A stretch of DNA of 8,917 nucleotides from Propionibacterium sp. (GTDB taxonomy: Bacteria; Actinomycetota; Actinomycetes; Propionibacteriales; Propionibacteriaceae). The stretch is taken from the NCBI GenBank assembly GCA_012719335.1, contig JAAYAO010000122.1, positions 1 to 8,917 of the forward strand, in the 5' to 3' direction. Below are positions 1 to 5,880 of this stretch, in pieces. Below the pieces are notes generated by a model that worked only from the letters and a program-made list of their open reading frames with translations, did not search any database and was not told the origin of the DNA. The first letter of the stretch is position 1. The number at the start of each line of letters is the position of its first letter. A program made the translations under genes and the position numbers.

Positions 1-1310
1 GCGGCGGTGGGCAGCACCCCGGCCACCAGCCAGGGCTGGCGTCCCATCTCGGTGAAGATCCAGCCGAAGGAGTTCGCGAACAGCGGCAGCAGCGGCAGGA
101 TCACCAGTGCCGGGGTGAGCAGCTTGAAGGTGGGTGGCATCCGGTCCTTGCGCAGGGCGAACAGGATCGCGATACCGCCGAGCATCGAGATCATGCCCAG
201 CCCCATCATCAACCGGAAGGACCAGTAGGTGATCGGGATGTTCGGCGCGAAGGTGATCCGGTCGGCCACCTCGTCGCCGTACTCGGCGCGGATCTGATCG
301 ACCAGTTCGGCGTACTCGGCGGCGTACTCCTCCTTGAGCGGGTTGATGCCCTCGACGGTGCCGTTCAGCGATCCGGTGGCCAGGAAGGCCGTCACGTACG
401 GCACCCGCAGCGACCAGATCTCCTCGGAGCCGTCCAGGGTGCCGATGGTGAAGATCGAGAAGGACGCGTCCTTGCCGGTCTCGGTTTCGTACTGGGCCTC
501 GGCGGCGGCCATCTTCATCGGCTGCGCGTCGGTCATCACCTTGCCCTGGATGTCACCGGTGATCACGGTGCCCAGGCCGGCGATGATCAGCACCCAGGCG
601 CCGAACTTGGCGCCCCAGCGGTAGCTGCGCAGGTCGGAGTTGTCGTCGGCCAGGCCGGCGGTGATCTGTTCGTCGCTCTCGGTCTGCTTGATCCGGGCCA
701 GGTGCCAGACCGCGATCGCGGCGACCAGGGCGCCGGCCACCATGTAGGCGGCGGTCAGGGTGTGCGCGATGGTGATCACCGCGACCGGGTTGAGCACCAC
801 GGCGGCGAAGTCGACCATCTCGGCGCGGCCACCGACGACCTCGAAGCCGACCGGGTTCTGCATGAACGAGTTGGCGATCAGAATGAAGAAGGCGCTGACC
901 ATGGTGCCGATGGCGGCGAGCCAGATGCTCAGCAGGTGGATCTTCTTCGGGAGCCTGTCCCAGCCGAAGATCCACAGGCCGAGGAAGGTCGACTCGAGGA
1001 AGAAGGCGAGCAACGCTTCGAGCGCAAGGGGCGCACCGAAGATGTCACCGACGAAGCGGGAGTACTCCGACCAGTTCATGCCGAACTGGAATTCTTGAAC
1101 GATGCCGGTCACCACGCCCATGGCGAAGTTGATCAGGAACAACTTGCCGTAGAACTTGGTGAGCTTGAGGTACTTGTCCTTGCCGGTCTTGTACCACGCC
1201 GTCTGCATGACCGCGACCATCAACGACAGGGCGATGGTGATCGGGACGAAGAAGAAGTGGTAGACCGTGGTAATGCCGAATTGCCATCGGGCTATGGTCT
1301 CCTGGCTCAT
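1..1310 (-). CDS. cydA: Cytochrome bd oxidase subunit I (3' end outside window)
   Basis: This is the haem-bearing subunit of cytochrome bd quinol oxidase, a membrane terminal oxidase that oxidises quinol and reduces O2 to water with high affinity. The frame is open from the ATG at 1310 to the left edge, giving about 436 residues; the E. coli protein has 522, so roughly the last 70-85 are missing. By comparison with E. coli I see the haem ligands H18 (in VYHFFFVP), H183 and M368 (in FRLMMG), the acidic pair E98 and E106 in the block GDIFGAPLALEALLAFFLES, the Q-loop residues K266 and E271, and GRQPW at 423-427. The Q-loop is of the short type. No Shine-Dalgarno precedes the start; a promoter-like pair lies just upstream, so the message may be leaderless or nearly so. 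cydB would be expected beyond the left edge. Divergent from the BlaI-family gene. Confidence 0.96.
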   Translation of the reverse strand, partial: MSQETIARWQFGITTVYHFFFVPITIALSLMVAVMQTAWYKTGKDKYLKLTKFYGKLFLINFAMGVVTGIVQEFQFGMNWSEYSRFVGDIFGAPLALEALLAFFLESTFLGLWIFGWDRLPKKIHLLSIWLAAIGTMVSAFFILIANSFMQNPVGFEVVGGRAEMVDFAAVVLNPVAVITIAHTLTAAYMVAGALVAAIAVWHLARIKQTESDEQITAGLADDNSDLRSYRWGAKFGAWVLIIAGLGTVITGDIQGKVMTDAQPMKMAAAEAQYETETGKDASFSIFTIGTLDGSEEIWSLRVPYVTAFLATGSLNGTVEGINPLKEEYAAEYAELVDQIRAEYGDEVADRITFAPNIPITYWSFRLMMGLGMISMLGGIAILFALRKDRMPPTFKLLTPALVILPLLPLFANSFGWIFTEMGRQPWLVAGVLPTA

Positions 1311-1319
1311 GGCAGCAAG

Positions 1320-1348
1320 GTACTACGCGCGGTCGTAAACCGCGACTA
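1320..1348 (-). promoter_or_regulatory. Candidate cydA promoter
   Basis: Read on the minus strand, TAGTAC (1325-1320) could be a -10 box and TAGTCG (1348-1343) a weak -35 box with a 17-bp spacer. Transcription would begin about 3 bases before the cydA ATG. Each box matches the consensus at only about half its positions, so this rests mainly on spacing and location. Confidence 0.35.
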
Positions 1349-1349
1349 G
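1323..1349. promoter_or_regulatory. 27-bp imperfect palindrome, candidate operator
   Basis: A dyad centred on 1336 has inner arms CGCGGT (1328-1333) and ACCGCG (1339-1344), which are perfect reverse complements, plus outer arms CTA (1323-1325) and TAG (1347-1349). Two base pairs between the inner and outer arms do not match. It spans the interval between the proposed cydA -35 and -10 boxes, where a bound repressor would block polymerase. There is no T-run, so a terminator is unlikely. The binding protein is unknown; the adjacent BlaI-like regulator is the obvious candidate. Confidence 0.45.
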
Positions 1350-1393
1350 GTTCCGCTATGGCGAACGTGCCGATATCGGATCGTGAAAAAATA

Positions 1394-1422
1394 ACGACAA
1401 GCCGTAGTAGAGCGGGTACGAT
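1394..1422 (+). promoter_or_regulatory. Candidate blaI-like gene promoter, leaderless
   Basis: ACGACA (1394-1399) and TACGAT (1417-1422) are separated by 17 bp and match the vegetative -35 and -10 consensus at 4 of 6 positions each. Transcription from such a promoter would start at about 1429-1430, exactly on the ATG chosen for the downstream gene, which has no Shine-Dalgarno. A GTAGTA hexamer (1404-1409) sits in the spacer, a position suited to autorepression. Confidence 0.5.
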
Positions 1423-1429
1423 ATGGCAC

Positions 1430-1810
1430 ATGCCTGCCCTTGGAGACCTCGAACTGCGTGTCATGGAATCGTTGTGGGCTCACGCCGAGCCGCTCTCGGT
1501 GCGTGCCGTGCACTCCGACATCATCTCCGAGCGCGACCTGGCCTACACCACCATCCTGACCGTGCTCGACCGGCTGGCCAAGAAGGGGCGGGTCAAGCGC
1601 AAGCGGTCCGGCCGGGCCTGGCTGTACTACCCGGCCGCCTCCCGTGCGGTGATGGTCGCCGAAACGATGGTCGAGGAGTTGGCCGACGCCGCGGACGAGC
1701 GCGGCACGGCGATCGACGAGTTCGTCGCGCGCCTCGGTGAGTCCGACCTGCGGGCCCTGGGGGCGGCGGTCGACCGGACGCTGCAGACGGCCGTCCGTTC
1801 GTCGGCCTGA
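1430..1810 (+). CDS. BlaI/MecI/CopY-family transcriptional repressor
   Basis: This 126-residue protein is a dimeric winged-helix repressor of the penicillinase-repressor family. The N-terminal GDLELRVMESLW and the recognition-helix region LAYTTILTVLDRLAKKG (about 37-53) closely resemble mycobacterial BlaI as I remember it, and the wing follows with RAWLYYPA (62-69). Residues 70-126 form the helical dimerisation part. The frame is open upstream to an ATG at 1358, but I chose 1430 because family members start a few residues before GDLE and because a promoter-like TACGAT places the transcript start on this ATG. In the classic system a BlaR1/MecR1 M56 peptidase cleaves the repressor; no such gene is adjacent, since the next gene is convergent and unrelated. 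It is divergent from cydA. The family call is firm; beta-lactam regulation is not shown. Confidence 0.9.
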   Translation: MPALGDLELRVMESLWAHAEPLSVRAVHSDIISERDLAYTTILTVLDRLAKKGRVKRKRSGRAWLYYPAASRAVMVAETMVEELADAADERGTAIDEFVARLGESDLRALGAAVDRTLQTAVRSSA

Positions 1811-1828
1811 TGGGCCGGGCAACGCACG

Positions 1829-1871
1829 AGTGCTCCTGCGCAGGTACGTGACCCGGGCGGGGGCACTTTTT
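1829..1871 (+). terminator. Intrinsic terminator after the BlaI-family gene
   Basis: Bases 1829-1839 pair with 1857-1867 as an 11-bp stem with two G-T wobbles and a 17-base loop, followed by a T-run at 1867-1871. It lies 18 bases after the BlaI-family stop, between convergent genes. No equivalent T-run is seen for the ATPase gene reading the other way. Confidence 0.7.
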
Positions 1872-1898
1872 CGATGGTAGCCGCGGGGCGGACGGGCC

Positions 1899-3371
1899 TC
1901 AGCCCAGCAGTTTGATGATCGCCGCCGCGACCACCTGCACCGCCCGCCGGGTTTCCGGCTGCAGCTTCTCGTAGTCCAACACGTCACCCTCGGCGATGTG
2001 CGGATCGGTCGGAATCTCCAACACCTGATGGCGGGAGCCGAACCACTGGGCGGCCGCCTTGCGGGATTCCTTCTGCGCCTCGGCCGGGGCGTTCGTGGCG
2101 ACCACCAGGGTGCGGTCGAGCAGCTCGGGGTTGATGTCCTGCATCGACTCCAGCATCCGGGCGGCCGGAATCAGACTGTCCTTGCGCCACTTGGTCGGCA
2201 CCACCAGGCAGTCGGCGGTGTCGGCGGCCGCGAGCCAGTTGGGTGCCGCCTCGTTGTTGCCGGTGTCGACCACGATCAGTTCGAAGAACCGCCCGAGAAT
2301 CTCGTGCACCGTCTCGAACTCGCCGCGGCTGATCGCCTGGCCGGACGCCTGGGTCGAGCCCAGGGTGTGGAAGTTGCCGGACGTCTGGTGGTTCAGCAGC
2401 TTGGCCACATCGGTGAAGCCGGATTCGGAAGCGCGCAGCCGCTGCGAGCCGGCCAGCAGGTCGCGAACGTTGAGCCGGTGCTCCGACACCGAACGATCCG
2501 GCATGGTGCCGCGCAGTTCGTTGTTGTCCCAGGCCACCACGCCACCACCGCGGGCGGTGCCGAAGGTGGCGGCCAGCAACAGCGACAGCGGGGTCTTGCC
2601 CACCCCGCCCTTGGGGTTGGCCACCATGATCGTGATCGGACGCTCGAAGCTGCGGCGCAGGGTGGTCAGGTCGTCCATCTCGGCCCGCTCCTTGGCCGAG
2701 GGGCCCAGGTTGAACATCGCCCGCCAGCCGCGGCTGGCCTTCGGGGCCGGCGGCTCGCTCAGCTTGTCGACCAGTTCCCCCGCCGTGATCCGGTTGCCCG
2801 GGTCGATGTCGGTGCGACGCGGCCGCTCGGCCGGTTCCGCACCATCGGCCGGCCGGGCATAGGGGCTCACCGCGGGCGCCCGCTCCGCGGTCGGCGGGGG
2901 CGATGCCGGTGGGGTGGTGGCGGCCGGCTGGTCGGGTGCCGGCGCGTCGTGCTCACCGGTGGTCGGCTGTTGCTCGGGCCGTTCACCGGTGTCGTCGGGG
3001 CTGGGCGCCGAGGCGGCCGGGCCGGGCTGGTCGGGATCGTCGGCATCGGAGGTGTCGCGGGCATGGTGCTCGGCGGCGGGTTCGGCCGGACGGCCCGCAT
3101 CCTCGGCGGCGTGCTCGCCGCGGGCGTCCTCGTCCCGGGTGTCCTCGTCCTCGGCGTCCGGTTCGTCACCGGTGCGGCCCGGGCCGTCGTCGAACTGCAT
3201 CGGGATGCCGCGTCGGGGCGGTTGCATGGTGATGCCCACCGGCTGCGGGGCCGCCACGACCGGTCGCGGAACGAGCGGTTCGCCCTCGTCGCGGCGCACC
3301 GGCTGGTAGCCCTCGTCGCCGGGCAATTGTTGGGGGGAGCCCGGCGATTGCGGGCTGGCAGGTGTGGTCAT
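1899..3371 (-). CDS. ParA/MinD-like ATPase with disordered N-terminal half
   Basis: A 490-residue protein in two parts. Residues 1-190 are low in complexity, rich in Pro, Asp, Glu and Ala, and almost certainly disordered. Residues 245-490 are a deviant Walker A P-loop ATPase of the SIMIBI class: IMVANPKGGVGKTP (248-261) with signature K254 and P-loop K259, a WDNNELRG segment (281-288) and a Walker B strand ELIVVDTG ending at D369. A short conserved-looking linker (FNLGPSAKERAEMDDL, 220-235) precedes it. This layout resembles the actinobacterial EspI-like and orphan ParA proteins. Such ATPases usually position cargo or act with a secretion system, but no parB, parS or ESX gene is nearby, so the partner is unknown. 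The start is ATG 3371, preceded by a purine-rich GGACGGGAC. It is convergent with the BlaI-family gene and divergent from the small cysteine protein. Confidence 0.88.
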   Translation of the reverse strand: MTTPASPQSPGSPQQLPGDEGYQPVRRDEGEPLVPRPVVAAPQPVGITMQPPRRGIPMQFDDGPGRTGDEPDAEDEDTRDEDARGEHAAEDAGRPAEPAAEHHARDTSDADDPDQPGPAASAPSPDDTGERPEQQPTTGEHDAPAPDQPAATTPPASPPPTAERAPAVSPYARPADGAEPAERPRRTDIDPGNRITAGELVDKLSEPPAPKASRGWRAMFNLGPSAKERAEMDDLTTLRRSFERPITIMVANPKGGVGKTPLSLLLAATFGTARGGGVVAWDNNELRGTMPDRSVSEHRLNVRDLLAGSQRLRASESGFTDVAKLLNHQTSGNFHTLGSTQASGQAISRGEFETVHEILGRFFELIVVDTGNNEAAPNWLAAADTADCLVVPTKWRKDSLIPAARMLESMQDINPELLDRTLVVATNAPAEAQKESRKAAAQWFGSRHQVLEIPTDPHIAEGDVLDYEKLQPETRRAVQVVAAAIIKLLG

Positions 3372-3401
3372 GTCCCGTCCACGCTAGCACCGAGAGTCGA
3401 C

Positions 3402-3423
3402 TTTCTTTGGGATTTCTTGGGAT
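3402..3423. repeat. Tandem near-repeat in the ATPase upstream region
   Basis: TTTCTTTGGGAT (3402-3413) is followed, sharing one T, by TTTCTTGGGAT (3413-3423). The two units differ by one T. The AT-rich pair stands out in this GC-rich DNA and lies 31-52 bp upstream of the ATPase start, where it could be a regulator site. Function is not shown. Confidence 0.4.
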
Positions 3424-3444
3424 GCAGGCAACCCGCTCACCGAT

Positions 3445-3472
3445 TTGATTCAGTAAAGAACCGGAAGATAAT
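3445..3472 (+). promoter_or_regulatory. Promoter of the small cysteine protein, leaderless
   Basis: TTGATT (3445-3450) and GATAAT (3467-3472) are spaced by 16 bp and match the -35 and -10 consensus at 4 and 5 of 6 positions. The start of transcription would fall at about 3479, on the GTG start codon. This is the best promoter in the window. Confidence 0.6.
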
Positions 3473-3478
3473 GGGCGT

Positions 3479-3646
3479 GTGAAAGCGATGCCCCAGTGCC
3501 CCATCCGGCCGGGCGAGGAGTGCCATTTGTGCGTCCCGGGCGCGACCGGCCCGCATGACTGCGCCACCGTGAAACTGGTGATGGGCGACCCTGAATTGCG
3601 TGAACAACTGACCGACCTGCGCCGGGAAACCGCGGCCGGCCGCTGA
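3479..3646 (+). CDS. Small four-cysteine protein, DUF6767-like
   Basis: A 55-residue protein starting at GTG 3479 (alternative ATG 3488). Its four cysteines are C7, C15, C18 and C28 (spacing C-x7-C-x2-C-x9-C), within the pattern CPIRPG-EEC-LCVPGATGPHDC, followed by VKLVMGDPELREQL. I recall this CPIRPG...C..C.PG.TGP.DC...YLVM.D..LR pattern as a widespread small actinobacterial family of unknown function, which I believe is DUF6767; the number is from memory. The cysteines could bind a metal, which is inference. A strong promoter-like pair places the transcript start on the GTG. It is divergent from the ParA/MinD-like ATPase, with 107 bp between them, so the two may be co-regulated. Nearly all third codon positions are G or C, in line with a real gene. 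Confidence 0.8.
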   Translation: MKAMPQCPIRPGEECHLCVPGATGPHDCATVKLVMGDPELREQLTDLRRETAAGR

Positions 3647-3745
3647 CCGGGTCCGGCTCATACACCGGAACAGCCCCCGTGGTCGCACTGCGGAACGCGA
3701 TGTGGGTCCGAGCCGGGGGTGGGGTTCTGCTCGGCACACCCGGGC

Positions 3746-3782
3746 GGGTTTCGACACGGGCGCTGACGCGCCCGGCTCAACC
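3746..3782. repeat. REP-like hairpin between convergent genes
   Basis: CGGGCGC (3757-3763) and GCGCCCG (3768-3774) form a perfect 7-bp stem with a TGAC loop, flanked by GGTT (3747-3750) and AACC (3779-3782), which can pair further out. On the minus strand it has the GGTTGAGCC...GTGTCGAAACC form I associate with dispersed intergenic repeats in Propionibacteriaceae and relatives. Its place between the stops of two convergent genes suits a bidirectional terminator, although there is no T-run. Confidence 0.55.
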
Positions 3783-3837
3783 GACGTGTGGTGCTGTCTT
3801 GATGCGCGGCCCGGCTCAACCGACGTGTGGTGCTGTC
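3770..3837. repeat. Direct repeat of a 29-bp unit, period 39 bp
   Basis: Bases 3770-3798 are repeated exactly at 3809-3837, separated by 10 bp. Each unit begins GCCCGGCTCAACC and ends GTGCTGTC. The first unit includes the right arm of the REP-like hairpin; the second lacks a matching left arm. The other bases between 3647 and 3873 show no gene I can support. Confidence 0.85.
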
Positions 3838-3873
3838 CCGGCACGCGGCACCTCACCCAACAGGGGCGTAGGG

Positions 3874-4530
3874 TCAGGAGTTCGCCTCGACGCGCACCCC
3901 GCCGTCGGTGATCACCCAGTTCACCTTGGACAGGTCCTCCACCACCAACTCGGCGGCCAACTGTTCGCGCGGGGTGGTGGTCAGCACGGCCAGGCATTCG
4001 GTGGGCACCGCGTGCGCGGCGGTCACCCCGGCGACCGCGTCCTCGACGACCAGCACCTCGGTCGGGTCCAGGCCGAGTTCCTCGGCGGCCTTGCGGAAGA
4101 TGTCGGGGCTGGGCTTGCCGTGCTCCACGTCGTCGGCGGTCACCACCACCTCGGGGCGGAACAGGCCGGCCCCGGTGATCCGGCCCTCGGCCAGGCCGCG
4201 GGTGCAGGAGGTGGCGATCGCGATCGGGATGCCGTTCGCGCGCAACACGTGCAGGGCATCCTCGGCGCCCGGCAGGGTGACCACCGAATGGGCGTCGGCC
4301 TCCTCGATCGCCTTGATCCGTTCCACACCCTCGTGCACCCGCTCCGGGGGCAATAGGTGGCTGACCAGGTCGGTGGCGGGGCGGCCGTGCCAGTTACCCC
4401 GGAACTGACCCTCGGTCAGCTCGAACTCCTCCGCCCACTGCCGCCACGATCGCTGGATCGACCCGGTCGAGTCCACCAGGGTGCCGTCCATGTCGAACAC
4501 GACACCGCGGTAGGTGCGGGGCAAGGTCAT
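3874..4530 (-). CDS. HAD-superfamily sugar/polyol phosphatase
   Basis: A 218-residue cytosolic phosphatase of HAD subfamily IA. All four motifs are present: I, FDMDGTLVDS with nucleophile D13 and acid/base D15; II, IATSC (T107/S108); III, K139 in HGKPSPD; IV, VVEDAVAG with E163 and D164. The helical cap lies at about 20-85. The stretches HGRPATDL (48-55) and HSVVTLPGAEDAL (81-93) resemble glycerol-3-phosphatase and 2-deoxyglucose-6-phosphatase types, so a small sugar or polyol phosphate is the likely substrate; beta-phosphoglucomutase is a less likely alternative. The ATG overlaps the stop of the YbjQ-domain gene by 4 bp (ATGA), and AAGGAAG lies about 12 bases upstream, indicating translational coupling. 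The C-terminal end (about 190-218) is variable in such proteins. Confidence 0.9.
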   Translation of the reverse strand: MTLPRTYRGVVFDMDGTLVDSTGSIQRSWRQWAEEFELTEGQFRGNWHGRPATDLVSHLLPPERVHEGVERIKAIEEADAHSVVTLPGAEDALHVLRANGIPIAIATSCTRGLAEGRITGAGLFRPEVVVTADDVEHGKPSPDIFRKAAEELGLDPTEVLVVEDAVAGVTAAHAVPTECLAVLTTTPREQLAAELVVEDLSKVNWVITDGGVRVEANS

Positions 4531-5591
4531 CGATAATCACTGCTTCCTTGTTGGGGGCCGTCCTGCGGCGGCCCGTAGGGATTGGTCGGTTGCTGCCCGT
4601 AGGGGCCGGCCGGCTCCTGCCCGTAGGGCGTGCTGGTCTGTTGCCCGTACGGCGAGGCGGACTGCTGACCATAGGGCTGCTGGGATTGTTGCCCGTACTG
4701 CTGCTGCCCGTACGGCTCGGCCTGCCCGGCCGATTGGAAGGGCCAGGCGCCGGGAGCCGATTCGGACGAGGCGGGGGCGGCCGGTGGTTGTTCCCGACTC
4801 CAGGCCGGTGCCTCGTCCAACGGTGGCGGCTGCTCGGCCGGCGCGTCGTCGCTCCAGGACGGCCCCTCGGGGGCCTCGGGGGTGGGTTCGGGCTCGTCCA
4901 CCTCGGGTTCGGGACGGCTCGGGCTGAGCAATGCGGCCGGTTCCGGCTCCGGCTCCGAATGGTTCTCGACGTCGCCGTCCGACCCGGTGACCTCGGCCCG
5001 TTCGGACGCAGCGGGGTCGTCCTCGACCGGGTCGATGGTTTCGTCGGGGTCGTCCACCATCAGCACATCGTGCTCGTCGTCATCGGCCATCGCCCGCGCC
5101 GGGCGCAGGGTGACGGCGGTGCCGTAGGCGACGATCTCCCAGACCGGCCCGGCGTCGGCGGTTTCCAACCGCCAACCGATCACCGCATCGGCACCGGCCT
5201 CGTCGGCCATCCGCACCATCGCCTCGACCGCGTCCTGCCGGCTGGTGGTCGCCGCACCGGCGTTCGGCGGGCCCTTCGGCCGCAGGGCGACCCCCACCAC
5301 ATCACCAATGTGCTTGCCCACGGTGGCCCCGGGAATGTCGTCGGTGCTGCTCACCGGCAGCACCTGATCGCGCAGGGCGGGCGCGGACGGGGCCGGGGGC
5401 GGCGGAACCGGCGGCCGGAAGCCCTCCTGCTGTTGCGGGGGCATCGGCGGGTATCCCTGCCCCGGTTGCTGCGGGGGCTGCTGATAGTGCCCCGGCCCCT
5501 GCGGGGGCTGTGGCGGCTGCCCGTAGGGCTGCGGTTGCCCGTAAGGGGCTCCGTACGGCTGACCGGGAGGCGGATTCTGACCGTAGCTCAT
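4527..5591 (-). CDS. YbjQ-domain protein with Tyr/Gln/Gly/Pro-rich tails
   Basis: A 354-residue protein without signal peptide or membrane segment. Residues 1-75 are Pro/Gln/Tyr/Gly-rich with several YGQP units. Residues 77-162 look like a YbjQ (UPF0145, once called a heavy-metal-binding domain) fold: VLPVSSTDDIPG, then GDVVGVAL, then EAGADAVIGWRLETA and WEIVAYGTAVTL, matching the GADAVVG...SGTAV pattern of E. coli YbjQ, which forms pentamers. Residues 165-290 are acidic and Pro-rich. Residues 293-340 carry PYGQQ repeats, of which those starting at 306, 314, 322, 330 and 338 are spaced by exactly eight residues. Function is unknown; the tails suggest assembly or condensate formation. The start ATG 5591 has GTGAGG close upstream. 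Its stop overlaps the HAD phosphatase start, so the two are co-translated. Confidence 0.87.
   Translation of the reverse strand: MSYGQNPPPGQPYGAPYGQPQPYGQPPQPPQGPGHYQQPPQQPGQGYPPMPPQQQEGFRPPVPPPPAPSAPALRDQVLPVSSTDDIPGATVGKHIGDVVGVALRPKGPPNAGAATTSRQDAVEAMVRMADEAGADAVIGWRLETADAGPVWEIVAYGTAVTLRPARAMADDDEHDVLMVDDPDETIDPVEDDPAASERAEVTGSDGDVENHSEPEPEPAALLSPSRPEPEVDEPEPTPEAPEGPSWSDDAPAEQPPPLDEAPAWSREQPPAAPASSESAPGAWPFQSAGQAEPYGQQQYGQQSQQPYGQQSASPYGQQTSTPYGQEPAGPYGQQPTNPYGPPQDGPQQGSSDYR
4557..4715 (-). repeat. PYGQQ-encoding repeat array (24-bp period)
   Basis: Within the YbjQ-domain gene, residues 293-345 are encoded by degenerate repeats. From residue 306 (base 4676) onward the unit is 24 bp and encodes PYG followed by five variable residues, five times. 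Third-position differences between units show that the array is old or maintained by selection rather than a fresh slippage product. Confidence 0.8.
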
Positions 5592-5658
5592 GGCCTCACT
5601 CTAAGGCGCCGAGCCGGGTAACGGGGCAACCGGGTCGCGTGACCGTGGTGTGGCCGCC

Positions 5659-5826
5659 TCACCGGAAGGCGAGCATGACCATGCCGCCCACCCCGAGCAA
5701 CAGGCCGCTGATCAGCCCGAACACCACCACCGCGACGACCAACCGCAGCCAGCCGGAGCGGGGGCGGTCGTCGTCGGATTCCTCCCAGGTGAAGCCCTCG
5801 GGAAGCTCGTGGTCGGGGTGGCTCAT
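5659..5826 (-). CDS. Small single-pass membrane protein
   Basis: A 55-residue protein with a hydrophilic acidic N-terminus (PEGFTWEESDDDRP, 9-22) and one membrane helix at about 27-53 (LVVAVVVFGLISGLLLGVGG), ending shortly after. The frame is open to an ATG at 5853, but ATG 5826 is chosen because GGAAG (5840-5836 on the minus strand) lies 9 bases before it. The positive SGWLR before the helix and the acidic head suggest the N-terminus may face the cytoplasm, though charges are mixed. I do not recognise a named family. It sits 54 bp after the DUF885 gene and 67 bp before the YbjQ-domain gene on the same strand, so it may share their transcript. Confidence 0.68.
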   Translation of the reverse strand: MSHPDHELPEGFTWEESDDDRPRSGWLRLVVAVVVFGLISGLLLGVGGMVMLAFR

Positions 5827-5880
5827 GCGACCAGTCTTCCACGGACGCACCACACCACGCCCGGACGGAGCCCGGCGGGG

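Noticed and set aside
1998..3482. Plus-strand 494-codon open frame antisense to the ATPase
   Set aside because: It mirrors the GC-rich codon pattern of the real gene, gives an Arg/Gly/Val-rich product without domains, and the minus-strand frame has a clear P-loop ATPase.
3471..3482. Three-codon upstream ORF (ATG GGC GTG TGA) before the small cysteine gene
   Set aside because: Its ATG overlaps the proposed -10 box, so it would not be in the transcript.
3702..3911. Plus-strand frame with a repeated GSTDVWCC product
   Set aside because: The repeat arises because the 39-bp DNA period is a multiple of three; it lies in REP-like DNA and has no ribosome binding site.
4548..5621. Plus-strand open frame antisense to the YbjQ-domain gene
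   Set aside because: Low-complexity Leu/Arg/Gly product; it is a shadow of the repeat-rich minus-strand gene.
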